Shown here one piece after another: positions 17,448 to 26,212 of a DNA stretch of 64,000 nt. The stretch lies in the NCBI RefSeq assembly GCF_900637975.1, contig NZ_LR134477.1, positions 2,108,001-2,172,000 of the forward strand, written 5' to 3'. Position 1 is the first letter of the stretch. Each line of letters begins with the position of its first letter. The position numbers and the translations under genes were made by a program. The notes beneath the pieces were generated by a model. That model made no database searches. It saw only the letters and a program-made list of their open reading frames with translations, and was not told the origin of the DNA. The DNA is from Actinomyces viscosus (GTDB lineage: Bacteria; Actinomycetota; Actinomycetes; Actinomycetales; Actinomycetaceae).

Positions 17448-18322
17448 GAAGGTTATTCAGGGGCGTGTATGGGGGTTTAGGGGTTCGGTGTGTTGAATGG
17501 GTGACGGCTCGTTGGTCTGAGAGAATCAGATTGCTACATGAAACCTCTCAGGAACGAGCCGTCATGGGTAAGGGTATCACAGGCCTGGACAGAACGCAGT
17601 TGAGCTGCCTGGTGGAAATGGTGCTGGGTGATACTGAGATCTCCTTGGCGCCAAGAATTCTTGGCCCACTGGCCGCGGTGCGGGCGACGTTGATGTATTT
17701 GCGCACCAACACCTCCCAGGAGGTGATCGCCGAGATCATGGGGGTGTCACAGCCGACGATCTCGCGGGCGATCTCGGTGGTCACCCGGATCATCGCCAGG
17801 GTCTTGGGGCCTGTGCTGGCGACCGTCGAGGAGGTCCCCCATGGGGGCGTGCACATCATCGACGGTACGCTCCTGCCGTGCTGGAGCTGGAAGGATCGGA
17901 CGGACCTGTGGTCGGGCAAGCACAAGCGCACCGGCCTGAGCCTGCAAGTACTGGTCAGCCCCGCCGGGCGCCTGCGGTGGGCCTCAGACCCGCTACCGGG
18001 GGCCACCCACGACACCAAGGCCATCACCACCTCCGGTCTCTTGGAGGAGATCGACCCCTCCTGCTGCATCGCCGATAAAGGCTACATCGGAACCGGGGTT
18101 CTCACCCCCTACAAGAAACCTCCCAACAGTGAGCTCACCAAGGCCCAGAAGCAGGCCAACAAATCCCTAAATGAAATCCGGTATGTCGTGGAGAGAACCA
18201 TCGCGCACATCAAATCCTGGAAGATCCTGGCCCACGACTACAGGCGCCCCCTGCACACCTTCAAAGAAACTATCACAGCCACCCTAGCCCTCTACGCCTA
18301 CACCAACCCCTGAATAACCTTC
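17448..18322 (+). mobile_element. IS5-family insertion sequence, copy 2
   Basis: 875 bp with the same 16-bp terminal repeats as copy 1 (17448-17463 and 18307-18322) and a 3-bp duplication ATG (17445-17447, 18323-18325). It is inserted in a tfoX-like gene. Only two base differences from copy 1 were seen in the transposase gene. Confidence 0.93.
17564..18313 (+). CDS. IS5-family transposase (DDE_Tnp_4 type), copy 2
   Basis: Same protein as 382-1131 except Val for Ala in the helix-turn-helix (QEVIAEIMGVSQPTISRAI). The DDE residues are intact in HIIDGTLLPCW, CIADKGYIG and YVVERTIAHIK. The frame is open upstream to a GTG at 17465. It is a likely active copy and the possible source, or product, of copy 1. 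Confidence 0.9.
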   Translation: MGKGITGLDRTQLSCLVEMVLGDTEISLAPRILGPLAAVRATLMYLRTNTSQEVIAEIMGVSQPTISRAISVVTRIIARVLGPVLATVEEVPHGGVHIIDGTLLPCWSWKDRTDLWSGKHKRTGLSLQVLVSPAGRLRWASDPLPGATHDTKAITTSGLLEEIDPSCCIADKGYIGTGVLTPYKKPPNSELTKAQKQANKSLNEIRYVVERTIAHIKSWKILAHDYRRPLHTFKETITATLALYAYTNP

Positions 18323-18462
18323 ATGGGACCCGGCTGGATCACCGTCGTCCCCGAGGCCATCGCCGACGACGAGCACCTCACCTTCTGGGTCGACGCCGCT
18401 ATGAGCCACAACCGTGTCATCGCTGGCAGGGAATCGAGGAGCAAGAACGGAGCCCGGAGATC

Positions 18463-18606
18463 ATGACAACCCTCCACGGACTACCGACATCCCTTTTCGA
18501 GTTCTTCGAAGACCTGGCGCAGGACAACTCCACTGACCAGTTCTGCCGCTTCCGAGCCGCCATTGAAGAGCACGTCACGAAACGAAGTCATGAACCACTT
18601 CATTGA
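18463..18606 (+). pseudogene. Truncated DUF2461-like fragment
   Basis: A 47-residue frame starting at ATG 18463, overlapping the tfoX-like stop by 4 bp. LPTSLFEFFEDLAQDNSTDQ resembles the opening of DUF2461 proteins (about 220 residues), where a Trp-Phe normally follows. It stops at 18604-18606, just before the next gene. It may be a remnant fused to unrelated downstream DNA by deletion. Confidence 0.45.
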
Positions 18607-18616
18607 GGAGCAACAT

Positions 18617-18997
18617 ATGACCGCCGACAGCAAGACCACTTCAGGCAAGGCTTTAGACGTCGCCACCGCTTACCATGAGGCCTGGACCAGCGGCGACCTC
18701 AACAGAGCAATGAGCTTTGTGGACGACGACATAGTCGTGCATGCACCCGGAAAAGAGATCAACGGCAAGGAGGAGTACCGAACTTACCTCGGTGGATTCA
18801 TGAAGGTCATGGAGGGATACACACCGCGTGCCGCCTTCGGCGATGACAACACTGCGGTGCTCTACTATTTTCCTCATACCCCCGCGACCCGATCCTCCCC
18901 AGCCAGCGAGTGTTTTCTCGTTGAGTCAGGGTTAATCAAGGAGAGTCATTTGGTATTCGACAGACTGTCTTACAGGCCACCCACAGCCCTTCAGTGA
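18617..18997 (+). CDS. SnoaL-like/NTF2-like domain protein
   Basis: 126 residues from ATG at 18617, preceded by GAGGAG. A single NTF2-fold (SnoaL-like) domain: VATAYHEAWTSGDLNRAM, then FVDDDIVVHAPGKEINGK and YRTYLGGFMKVM. These proteins act as small-molecule isomerases or cyclases or as binding domains; nothing here fixes the substrate. It stands alone, with a 0.7-kb noncoding stretch after it. Confidence 0.75.
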   Translation: MTADSKTTSGKALDVATAYHEAWTSGDLNRAMSFVDDDIVVHAPGKEINGKEEYRTYLGGFMKVMEGYTPRAAFGDDNTAVLYYFPHTPATRSSPASECFLVESGLIKESHLVFDRLSYRPPTALQ

Positions 18998-19058
18998 AAG
19001 CCACATGTCGCGGCAGGGGACTTGGAATGCGACTCACAGACGGACGAACCCGCCAGAG

Positions 19059-19639
19059 CTATTCACAGACATAGCGTCCACCTGCGTCTGCCCGGCCGAC
19101 GGCGTCTCGCCTGGGCCGAGGCCGTGCGCGACCTGCCACTCTTCCCCGAGCTGCCACCGACGACCCCGCCCGCCACCTGTCGGCCGTCCCGAAGGACGAC
19201 CGACAGGTGTTTCTGGAAGCCGGTTCGCAGGCCCGTCTCAGGGAGTTCAGTCACACCCTGAGCGAAGTTATCCACAGGCTTTGTCCACAGGCTTGTGCAG
19301 GGGTGTGTGGGTTCTTGGGATGTCGCCGCTTCTCCTGTGCACAACCCCATTCGATACCTCTCGCCGTCACGAGCAACACCTCTGGAGGCTTCCCACAAGC
19401 CCAGTCACAGACCTTGAGACATCATCGCTATAGACAGGGTTTTGCCTGGAAACGCGGGCAAACCGTCCGATAAGTCCGGGACGGCCCGAGGGCTTTCCGC
19501 GCTGATGCACCCACCGACGGCGACAGCACATTCTTCATCGTCACGCAACTCGAGCGAGACCAGCCCGACGGACATCGGACAGCAGGAAGCCCCACCCTCT
19601 CCACAGTTCTACACAGGCCCGACGCGGATCTGTGGATAA
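19059..19639. promoter_or_regulatory. Cluster of DnaA-box-like sites
   Basis: Two perfect boxes, TTATCCACA at 19268-19276 and its complement TGTGGATAA at 19631-19639. Near matches are TTGTCCACA at 19281-19289, CTATTCACA at 19059-19067 and the complement of TTGTGCACA at 19337-19345. There is no dnaA, dnaN or rpmH nearby, so a titration or regulatory site is more likely than oriC. Confidence 0.5.
19095..19150 (+). repeat. Short duplicate of treT-like gene sequence
   Basis: Matches 16066-16119 inside the treT-like gene, with a 2-base insertion and two substitutions; the run TGGGCCGAGGCCGTGCGCGA is identical. It no longer codes in frame. It is either a remnant of a second gene copy or a recombination scar. 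Confidence 0.6.
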
Positions 19640-19705
19640 CTCGGAGGGCGGGGCGTCCGGGTCCTCAACCTTGACGGCTGTCAGGTGTCAGCGCGACCGG
19701 CTCCG

Positions 19706-20428
19706 TCAGACGGCCAGAAGCGAGTCGATGGCGGAGCGGAAGATCCCCAGGCCGTCCGTGCCGGTCCGCGGACCGGCCTGCGAGCCGGGGCCGAAACCGG
19801 ACTCGACGGCGTGCTCCGGGTGGGGCATGAGGCCGACGACGTTACCGCGCTCGTTGCGCACGCCGGCGATGTCCCGGGCGGAGCCGTTGGGATTGCCCAC
19901 GTAGCGGAAGACGACGAGGCCCTCGCCCTCGAGGCGGTCGAGCTCCTCGGGCGAGGCGATGAAGTTGCCCTCCCCGTTCTTCATGGGGATGACGATCTCC
20001 TCACCGGCCGTGAACCGGTTGGTCCAGGCGGTCTCGGCGTTCTCTACGCGCAGGCGCTGCTCGACGCAGATGAAGCGTTGATTCGCGTTGCGCAGCAGTG
20101 CGCCGGGCAGGAGGTGGGCCTCGGCGAGGATCTGGAAGCCGTTGCAGATGCCGAGCACCGGCATGCCGCGCTCGGCGGCGGCCACGACCTCCTCCATGAC
20201 GGGGGCGAAGCGGGCGATGGCGCCGCAGCGCAGGTAGTCGCCGTAGGAGAAGCCTCCGGGCACGACGACAGCGTCGACCCCATGCAGGTCGGCGTCCTTG
20301 TGCCACAGGCTCACCGGCTCGGCCCCGGCCAGGCGGACGGCCCGAACGGCGTCGACGTCGTCGAGGGTGCCGGGGAAGGTGATGACGCCGATACGGGCGG
20401 TGGGAGAGGTACTGGCGGAGTCACTCAC
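19706..20428 (-). CDS. purQ: Phosphoribosylformylglycinamidine synthase subunit PurQ
   Basis: 240 residues from GTG at 20428. Glutamine amidotransferase subunit that hydrolyses glutamine and delivers ammonia to PurL. It has the class I amidotransferase signature: the nucleophile Cys in [11 protein letters not shown] and the His-x-Glu pair in [28 protein letters not shown] is a PurQ hallmark. It starts 3 bp after the purS stop, so the two are an operon read purS then purQ. An insertion [17 protein letters not shown] near the C-terminus is usual in actinobacterial PurQ. Confidence 0.96.
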   Translation of the reverse strand: MSDSASTSPTARIGVITFPGTLDDVDAVRAVRLAGAEPVSLWHKDADLHGVDAVVVPGGFSYGDYLRCGAIARFAPVMEEVVAAAERGMPVLGICNGFQILAEAHLLPGALLRNANQRFICVEQRLRVENAETAWTNRFTAGEEIVIPMKNGEGNFIASPEELDRLEGEGLVVFRYVGNPNGSARDIAGVRNERGNVVGLMPHPEHAVESGFGPGSQAGPRTGTDGLGIFRSAIDSLLAV

Positions 20429-20431
20429 GGC

Positions 20432-20686
20432 TCAGGCCTCCTCATCGGCGGCCACGGAGACGACGTCCTCGATGATCGGGTTGGACAGGAGGGTGTCGGC
20501 GGCCTCACGGGCGGCGGCCAGGTGCTCCTCGGTGACGGGGCCGTCCACGGTCAGCTCGAAGCGGCGGCCCTGGCGTACCCCGGTGAACTGGTCGAATCCG
20601 AGGCGGGGAAGGCTCCCGACGACGGCCTTGCCCTGGGGGTCAAGGATCTCGGGCTTGGGCATGACCTCGACGACGATGCGTCCCAT
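20432..20686 (-). CDS. purS: Phosphoribosylformylglycinamidine synthase subunit PurS
   Basis: 84 residues, the usual length. The small bridging subunit of the PurLQS complex. It begins MGRIVVEVMPKPEILDPQGK and contains the typical GFDQFTGVRQGRRFEL and a C-terminal region LSNPIIEDV. The ATG has the RBS GAGGAGC, like purL. It is immediately upstream of purQ. Confidence 0.95.
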   Translation of the reverse strand: MGRIVVEVMPKPEILDPQGKAVVGSLPRLGFDQFTGVRQGRRFELTVDGPVTEEHLAAAREAADTLLSNPIIEDVVSVAADEEA

Positions 20687-20819
20687 GGGTGCTCCTCAGA
20701 TAAGGCGGGATGAGTGCGCAGCCAAGACTACCCGGACTTGGCCAGGAGCATTCGTCTGGCCGGACAGCGGGCGTCCCCGAGGCGACCCCGCCGCGGCACC
20801 GGCAACGGTTGGGGCCGGC

Positions 20820-22850
20820 TCAGACCTGCCCGAGCCACTCGCCGGCCAGTCGGATCGCGACGATCCCGCCCAGGGTCAGGGCGGCGGTGGCGATGAGCCA
20901 GCTGGCCCCCAGAATGAGGGCGACGACGGCGCAGACCACAGCACTGGCGAGCATGAAGCCGCCCACCGCGCCGGCCACTCCCGCCGGCGCGCGGGTCGAC
21001 TGGTCGACGGTGGAGGTTCCCATGACCGGCCTGGGCCCGGAGTCCACGGTGGGGGCCGTCTCGTCTCCGCGCTCGGAGGTGCCCAGCAGGAGCGGTCCGC
21101 GAGCGCGGGCCACCAGTCGGGCGGGGTCATGGACCTTGACGGTGCCGGTGGTCAGGCCCGCGGCGGCGTCGAGGACGCCGGGCTTCCAGCGCTCGGCCTC
21201 TCGGCGCAGGGGGGTGCCTCCGGCCCAGGCCAGGTAGCCGGCGGCGGCCACCAGCCCGGCCCCGCCGAGGACCGCGACGAGCCACGGCGGGATCCACAGG
21301 TGACCGGCCTCGGCGTTGCGGGCCAGGTTCATGGCCGAGACGGTGGCCAGGACCAGGCCCGCCAGGGCGAAGAGCACACCGACCAGGCGCTGCCTGCGTA
21401 CCGCTGCGGGCCAGGGGGAGGTGGTCCGGGCGCCAGAGCTCTTGGCGGGACCGCGTCCCACGCCCCAGTCGGTTCCGGAGGACGGGCGGCGGGGGCCGCG
21501 TCCCTTGGCGGGGCCCCGTCCCACGCCCCAGTCGGTGCCGCCGCCCTGGGCCTTGATCTCCTCGGTGTCGAGGGCGTTGGTGGCCGCCTCCCAGGCGCTG
21601 GACTCGGCCAGCATGCCGGCGTCCTCCTCGGGCTCGACAGCGGACGCGGTACTGCCGGTGACGTTGCCGGCGTTACTGGCAGTGCTGCTGTTGGTGGTGT
21701 TGGCGGCGCCGGCGGGCGCGCCGGGAGCGGTCCGGGACGCCGCCCCAGGGGCGTCACCGGAACCGGAGGAGGCGGGCCGGGCTTGGTAGCCGTAGCCACG
21801 GGAGGACGGAGCGCCGGGAGCGGGGGCGGCTGATGCGGGTGGTGGCGCCTCGGCCCCGGAAGCGCTGCCGGCACCGGAGGAGGCGCTGGGCACGGCCGTG
21901 GGCCGGCCTTGGGAGATGGTGAAGACGCGGGTGGTGGTGGCTCCCGACCGGGGGGCGTTGCCCGGCCCGTCGACGGCGGTGGGGCGCACGACGGGCCGCG
22001 GCGAACGGTTCTCGTTGACGCCGGCAGCGGCCCGCTCCTGCTGGGCGGCGCCGGCACCTGCGGCGCTATTGGTGCTGTTGGCGCTGCCTGCGCTGTTGGT
22101 GCTGACAGAGCTGCTGCCCGCGGGCGAAACCGGGGCGCCGGTGAGAGCGGGCTCGTCGCGTTCCTCAGGATCGTCGACGCCGTCACCGACGTCACCGTTC
22201 GGCACCGGGTTCTCGTCGACGGCGCTGGCCGCCGCCTCGCCCACTGTCTCATCCGCGGTCTCGCCTGCCGGGTCAGCCGCAGCGTCCCGTGCTGCACCGT
22301 TCCCGGCACCGTCTGCGGCGCCACCCGCGGCCTTGCCCACGGCATCGACCGCGGTGATGCGCCGCTCGGCCTCTGCCCCGTTCTCCGGGGCGCTTGCCGC
22401 AGCGCTGGGCCCGCGCCCGTAGCCGCGGACGGCGCGCAGGGAGACCGGGGAGGCGGGAGATCCGGCGGACAGGGTGGAGTCGGCCCAGCCGGTGTCGTCA
22501 CCGGTGGCGTCGGCCAGGTCGATGGCGATGGCGGCGTCAACGGCGTCAGCGGTCCCCGAGGCGATGGCCTGAGCGGCGGCCGAGCGCATGTCCTCCTCCG
22601 TCATGACCGCCGGGCTGCCCGCCTCGCGGGCGCCGGCGGCGCCGTCGGCCGAGCCGGGGGCGGATGCGGCAGAGGCGCCGGAGGCGTTCGAGGCGGCAGA
22701 GGCCGGGTTGTTGCCGGGGCGGACGACCTCAAGCAGCCCGCTGCCGCCGGGCCTGCCGGCGGCGCTCTTCGGGCGAGGGGTCTTCTTGGGCACGATGCCC
22801 CAGTTGACGGGCCCCTGCTCATTGTCGGGACGTCGTTCACGGGGAGTCAT
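20820..22850 (-). CDS. Large Ala/Ser-rich membrane protein, function unknown
   Basis: 676 residues. The first 430 or so are low-complexity Ala/Gly/Ser/Pro sequence, probably disordered. A short motif occurs twice in tandem (TDWGVGRGPAK, about residues 440 and 464). The C-terminal 200 residues hold about four hydrophobic segments, including LVGVLFALAGLVLATVSAMN, WLVAVLGGAGLVAAAGYLAW and VVCAVVALILGASWLIATAA. The N-terminus has VNWGIVPKKTPRPKS. Its start overlaps the stop of the next upstream gene (ATGA, 22847-22850). It lies between purS and the purC group, but no link to purines is visible. No family recognised. Confidence 0.75.
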   Translation of the reverse strand: MTPRERRPDNEQGPVNWGIVPKKTPRPKSAAGRPGGSGLLEVVRPGNNPASAASNASGASAASAPGSADGAAGAREAGSPAVMTEEDMRSAAAQAIASGTADAVDAAIAIDLADATGDDTGWADSTLSAGSPASPVSLRAVRGYGRGPSAAASAPENGAEAERRITAVDAVGKAAGGAADGAGNGAARDAAADPAGETADETVGEAAASAVDENPVPNGDVGDGVDDPEERDEPALTGAPVSPAGSSSVSTNSAGSANSTNSAAGAGAAQQERAAAGVNENRSPRPVVRPTAVDGPGNAPRSGATTTRVFTISQGRPTAVPSASSGAGSASGAEAPPPASAAPAPGAPSSRGYGYQARPASSGSGDAPGAASRTAPGAPAGAANTTNSSTASNAGNVTGSTASAVEPEEDAGMLAESSAWEAATNALDTEEIKAQGGGTDWGVGRGPAKGRGPRRPSSGTDWGVGRGPAKSSGARTTSPWPAAVRRQRLVGVLFALAGLVLATVSAMNLARNAEAGHLWIPPWLVAVLGGAGLVAAAGYLAWAGGTPLRREAERWKPGVLDAAAGLTTGTVKVHDPARLVARARGPLLLGTSERGDETAPTVDSGPRPVMGTSTVDQSTRAPAGVAGAVGGFMLASAVVCAVVALILGASWLIATAALTLGGIVAIRLAGEWLGQV

Positions 22851-23560
22851 GAGATCACCTGTCCCAGGATCGAGGCGAGCCCCAGGGCCACGAGCACGAA
22901 GCCGGTGGCGCCGAGGAGGAGCTGGCCGACACGGATGAGGGTCTCGCCGGTGGAGGTCCCGGCCAGGTGCTCGTCGGCCGCACGCCCCACGGAGGTCGCG
23001 GCCAGCGCGGTGGTCACCGGGCCGGAGACGACGTCGAGGGTGGTCAGCTCGCGCCGACCGGTCGACTCGGGGACCAGCACCTTGGTTCCGGGCACGGTGA
23101 GCGTCGCCAGCTCACCTCCGGGCTGAGCGGCTGCGGCGTCGTCGGCTCCCGAGCCCCGCTGGGAGGACTGGGAGCCCCTGCCCGCCTTGCCCCTGGCGCT
23201 CTTGCCGCCCGCAGCGCCGGCAGCCTTCTTGGAGGACTTGGTGGACTCGGCCTGCTGGCGGGCCTGGGCGGCGCGGACCCGGTTGCGCTCCAGGCGCAGG
23301 CGGGGGGCGTTGACCACCAGGGAGCGGGCGGAGACCCGCAGGGAGGCGAGCATGCCCAGTCCCACCAGGATGAGGGCGGTGCCACCCAGGAGGCGGGAGG
23401 GCCCGGTCACCCCGAGGGCGGAGGTGATGGCCGCCGACAGCGCCAGGACAACGGTCAGGACGATCAGGCAGACGAGGACGTAGAACCCCGGGCCCGGTTT
23501 GAAGGCGCGAGCGGCGGCACCCGTATCGGGGACGTCTGAGGAGGGCGAGGTGGTGGTCAT
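22847..23560 (-). CDS. Membrane protein with Ala/Lys/Ser-rich loop, function unknown
   Basis: 237 residues with three hydrophobic segments: [20 protein letters not shown] (about 28-47), [18 protein letters not shown] (57-74) and [20 protein letters not shown] near the C-terminus. The middle is a basic Lys/Arg/Ala/Ser-rich stretch ([20 protein letters not shown]). It overlaps purC upstream and the 676-residue protein downstream by 4 bp each, so the three form one translationally coupled operon, purC first. No family recognised; possibly a partner of the downstream membrane protein. Confidence 0.75.
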   Translation of the reverse strand: MTTTSPSSDVPDTGAAARAFKPGPGFYVLVCLIVLTVVLALSAAITSALGVTGPSRLLGGTALILVGLGMLASLRVSARSLVVNAPRLRLERNRVRAAQARQQAESTKSSKKAAGAAGGKSARGKAGRGSQSSQRGSGADDAAAAQPGGELATLTVPGTKVLVPESTGRRELTTLDVVSGPVTTALAATSVGRAADEHLAGTSTGETLIRVGQLLLGATGFVLVALGLASILGQVIS

Positions 23561-24507
23561 GACAGCTCCAGGGGGCGGCCGGTCAGTCGCTCGTAGGCCT
23601 CGAGGTAGCGGGCTCGGGTCCGCTCGACGACGTCGTCGGGCAGCGCCGGGGGCTCCTGGTCCCCGCCGCGGTCCCAGCCGGAGGCCGGCGAGGTGAGCCA
23701 GTCGCGCACGTACTGCTTGTCGAAGGAGGGGGTGACCTGACCGGGCACCCAGGCGTCGGCCGGCCAGAAGCGGGAGGAGTCGGGGGTGAGGACCTCGTCT
23801 CCCAGGACCAGGTTGCCGTCGGCGTCGGTGCCGAGCTCGAACTTGGTGTCGGCCAGGATGATGCCGCGGTCCTGGGCGATCTCGGCGGCCCGGGTGTAGA
23901 GGGCCAGGGTCGTCTCGCGCAGAGCGGTGGCGGCCGACTCCCCCACCATCTGGGCGACGCGCTCGAAGGTGACGTTCTCGTCGTGCTCACCGAGCTCGGC
24001 CTTGGCGGCCGGGGTGAAGATCGGCTCGGGCAGGCGGGAGGCCTCGGTCAGGCCCTCGGGCAGCGGCACGCCGCACACGGACCGGTTCTCCCGGTACTCG
24101 GTCAGGCCGGAACCGGTGAGGTAGCCGCGGGCCACGCACTCCACCGGGTACATCTCCAGACGCCGGCAGATCATGGCGCGCCCGGCGACCTGGGCGGGGA
24201 CGTCGAGGGAGACGAGGTGATTCGGGACGACGTCGGCGAGCTGCTCGAACCACCAGGCGCTCAAGGCGGTGAGGACCCTGCCCTTGTCCGGGATCAGGGT
24301 GGCCAGGATGTGGTCGTAGGCGCTGATGCGGTCCGAGGCGACCACGAGGAGCACGTCCTGACCGCCCCAGGGTCCGTCGGCGGCGGGGGCGTAGACGTCC
24401 CGGACCTTGCCGCTGGAGCGGTGCTCCCAGCCTGGAACGGCGGGGGCGCGGGAGGCGGGTGCTGAGGCTCCGGGGCTGACGGAGGCGGAGCTCGCGGACT
24501 GAGTCAT
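23557..24507 (-). CDS. purC: Phosphoribosylaminoimidazole-succinocarboxamide synthase
   Basis: 316 residues from ATG at 24507 (the frame is open to 24609, but homology begins after a 25-residue Ser/Ala lead). It joins CAIR and aspartate with ATP to make SAICAR. Motifs: [62 protein letters not shown] and [11 protein letters not shown]. First gene of an operon with the two membrane proteins downstream. The closest upstream purine gene is purD, 285 bp away on the same strand. Confidence 0.95.
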   Translation of the reverse strand: MTQSASSASVSPGASAPASRAPAVPGWEHRSSGKVRDVYAPAADGPWGGQDVLLVVASDRISAYDHILATLIPDKGRVLTALSAWWFEQLADVVPNHLVSLDVPAQVAGRAMICRRLEMYPVECVARGYLTGSGLTEYRENRSVCGVPLPEGLTEASRLPEPIFTPAAKAELGEHDENVTFERVAQMVGESAATALRETTLALYTRAAEIAQDRGIILADTKFELGTDADGNLVLGDEVLTPDSSRFWPADAWVPGQVTPSFDKQYVRDWLTSPASGWDRGGDQEPPALPDDVVERTRARYLEAYERLTGRPLELS

Positions 24508-24722
24508 ACCCCCATCCTGCCATCGGCGGGTGTCCTGTGTCCGGTTCCGGACGGCGGCGTCGCCTGCGTGAGTCACCACTCCTGTCCCGCTCGCGTACCG
24601 CGGCATCACGCCAATTCATCCGGGTCGGCATGAAGGAGCGGCCGGGTACGGACCGGAGCAAATCCGACCGGCGGGAAGGTGACGGATCGGGCGCCCGGGA
24701 GCCCCCGGAGCGACGGACAGGA

Positions 24723-24740
24723 TGTTGACGTGGGTCAACA
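24723..24740. promoter_or_regulatory. Perfect palindrome upstream of purC
   Basis: TGTTGAC-GTGG-GTCAACA: 7-bp arms with a 4-bp centre, in the 285-bp purD-purC gap and about 215 bp before the purC start. It could be an operator of a distal promoter. No regulator is assigned. Confidence 0.35.
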
Positions 24741-24744
24741 CCGA

Positions 24745-24775
24745 CGCCGGTGCACGCGAGGACCATGCACCGGCG
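24745..24775 (-). terminator. Stem-loop after purD
   Basis: 10-bp arms (CGCCGGTGCA at 24745-24754, TGCACCGGCG at 24766-24775) with an 11-nt loop, starting 17 bp past the purD stop. No U-run follows, so it is a hairpin terminator of the weak actinobacterial kind or an RNA-stabilising structure. Confidence 0.5.
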
Positions 24776-24791
24776 GCGCTGCGAGCCGGCC

Positions 24792-26078
24792 TCAGGAAAG
24801 AGCGGTGAGTGTGTGCTTGGTCTCGGAAGAAGTGCGGGCGATGTCGGTGCGGTACTGGGCGCCCTCGAGAGTGATGCGCTCAACGGCCTCATAGGCGCGC
24901 GCCCGCGCCTCCTCCACGGTGGGCCCCAGGGCGACGACGGACAGGACGCGTCCGCCGGTGGCCACCAGCTCGTCGCGCTCGGTGGTCCCGGTGCCGGCGT
25001 GCAGGACGTGGACGTCGTCGACCTCCTCGGCAGCCTCGATCCCGCTGACGGCACCGCCGGTCGTCACGGTTCCGGGGTAGCCGGGGGCGGCGATGACGAC
25101 GTCGACGGCGCACTGCTCGGACCAGGTGGGCTCGGGGACCTCGGCGAGACGGCCGGTGGCGGCGGCGTGGAGCAGCTCGGGCAGGGACGAGGTCAGGCGG
25201 GCCAGGACGGCCTGGGTCTCGGGGTCGCCGAAGCGCACGTTGAACTCGACGACGCGCAGTCCGCGACTGGTCAGGGCCAGGCCGCAGTAGAGCAGGCCGA
25301 CGAAGGCGGTGCCGCGGCGGGCCATCTCGTCGACGACGGGCTGGGCGACCTCGCGCACCACCTGCTCGGCCAGGTCGGCCGGCGCCCAGGGAAGGGGCGA
25401 GTAGGCGCCCATGCCGCCGGTGTTGGGGCCGGCGTCGTCGTTGAGGAGCCGCTTGAAGTCCTGGGCCGGGGCCAGGGGGCGGACGGTGGCGCCGTCGCAC
25501 ACGCAGAACAGGGAGGCCTCGGGGCCGTCGAGGTAGTCCTCGACGACGACGCGGCCGCCGCCGCGGGTCAGGCAGGCGCGTCCGTGGGCCAGGGCGACGG
25601 GGCGCTCGTCGGTGACGACGACGCCCTTGCCGGCGGCCAGGCCGTCCTCCTTGACGACGTAAGGGCTGCCGAAGCGGTCCAGGGCGGCGGTCAGCTCGGC
25701 CTCGGTGGTGCACACGGCGGCCTCGGCGGTGGGCACGTCGGCGGCGGCCATGACCTCCTTGGCGAAGGCCTTGGAGCCCTCCAGGCGGGCGGCCTCGGCG
25801 CTGGGGCCGAAGCAGGGGATCCCGGCGTCGCGCACGGCGTCGGCGACCCCGGCCACCAGCGGCGCCTCGGGACCGACGACGACGAGGTCGGCCCCCATCT
25901 GGGTGGCCAGGGCGACGACCTCCTCGGGGACACAGGGGTCGATGTTGAGGTTCGTGGCGATGGCCGCGGTCCCGGGGTTACCGGGGGCAACGACGAGCTC
26001 GGTGGTCTGCGGGTCACGGGCGAGGGCGCGGGCGAGGGCGTGCTCGCGCGCGCCGGAGCCGAGGAGCAGGATCTTCAC
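24792..26078 (-). CDS. purD: Phosphoribosylamine-glycine ligase (GAR synthetase)
   Basis: 428 residues. ATP-grasp ligase for the second step of purine synthesis. It begins MKILLLGSGAREHALARALA, as in nearly all PurD proteins, and has DGLAAGKGVVV, NTGGMGAYSPLPW and VVEFNVRFGDPETQ (metal and ATP site). It is divergent from the TerD-type gene at 26213 across about 130 bp. Monocistronic by its downstream hairpin, or read through to purC. Confidence 0.96.
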   Translation of the reverse strand: MKILLLGSGAREHALARALARDPQTTELVVAPGNPGTAAIATNLNIDPCVPEEVVALATQMGADLVVVGPEAPLVAGVADAVRDAGIPCFGPSAEAARLEGSKAFAKEVMAAADVPTAEAAVCTTEAELTAALDRFGSPYVVKEDGLAAGKGVVVTDERPVALAHGRACLTRGGGRVVVEDYLDGPEASLFCVCDGATVRPLAPAQDFKRLLNDDAGPNTGGMGAYSPLPWAPADLAEQVVREVAQPVVDEMARRGTAFVGLLYCGLALTSRGLRVVEFNVRFGDPETQAVLARLTSSLPELLHAAATGRLAEVPEPTWSEQCAVDVVIAAPGYPGTVTTGGAVSGIEAAEEVDDVHVLHAGTGTTERDELVATGGRVLSVVALGPTVEEARARAYEAVERITLEGAQYRTDIARTSSETKHTLTALS

Positions 26079-26212
26079 GGCGTCAGCCTAGATGATGGAG
26101 GCCACATCACGCCCAGGATCACGGGCTCCGCGCGTCCGGGCTCGGAGCCGGCCCGTCTGATTACTCAGGAGAACCGCGTCGCCTCCGAGTAGGCTCGCAC
26201 CGGTTCCGGGGC

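Larger units (their letters stand above)
17205..18466 (+). pseudogene. TfoX/Sxy N-terminal domain protein, interrupted by IS5
   Basis: The ATG at 17205 follows GGGAGG. The first part (MTPEQRSLVQRVRDLV, VSMFGGRAIMVNDKMIVSV, LLVRVDAEHH, GAGRDM) is a TfoX N-terminal domain. At 17447 the IS5 element breaks it. After the ATG duplication at 18323 it continues GPGWITVVPEAIADDEHL to TGA at 18464-18466. Deleting the element and one ATG restores a domain of normal length, so the disruption is recent. TfoX-type proteins are linked to competence in Haemophilus, but this small form has no known role. Confidence 0.88.
18998..19705. other. 708-bp noncoding region with DnaA boxes and a gene fragment
   Basis: No supported gene. 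It holds a short copy of the treT-like gene (19095-19150), many CCACAG/TGTGG words and at least three strong DnaA boxes (19268, 19281 and 19631). The purQ gene ends at its right edge. Confidence 0.6.

Noticed and set aside
19059..19639. Chromosomal replication origin
   Set aside because: DnaA boxes are present, but dnaA, dnaN, recF and rpmH are absent and no AT-rich unwinding region was seen; kept only as a DnaA-box cluster.
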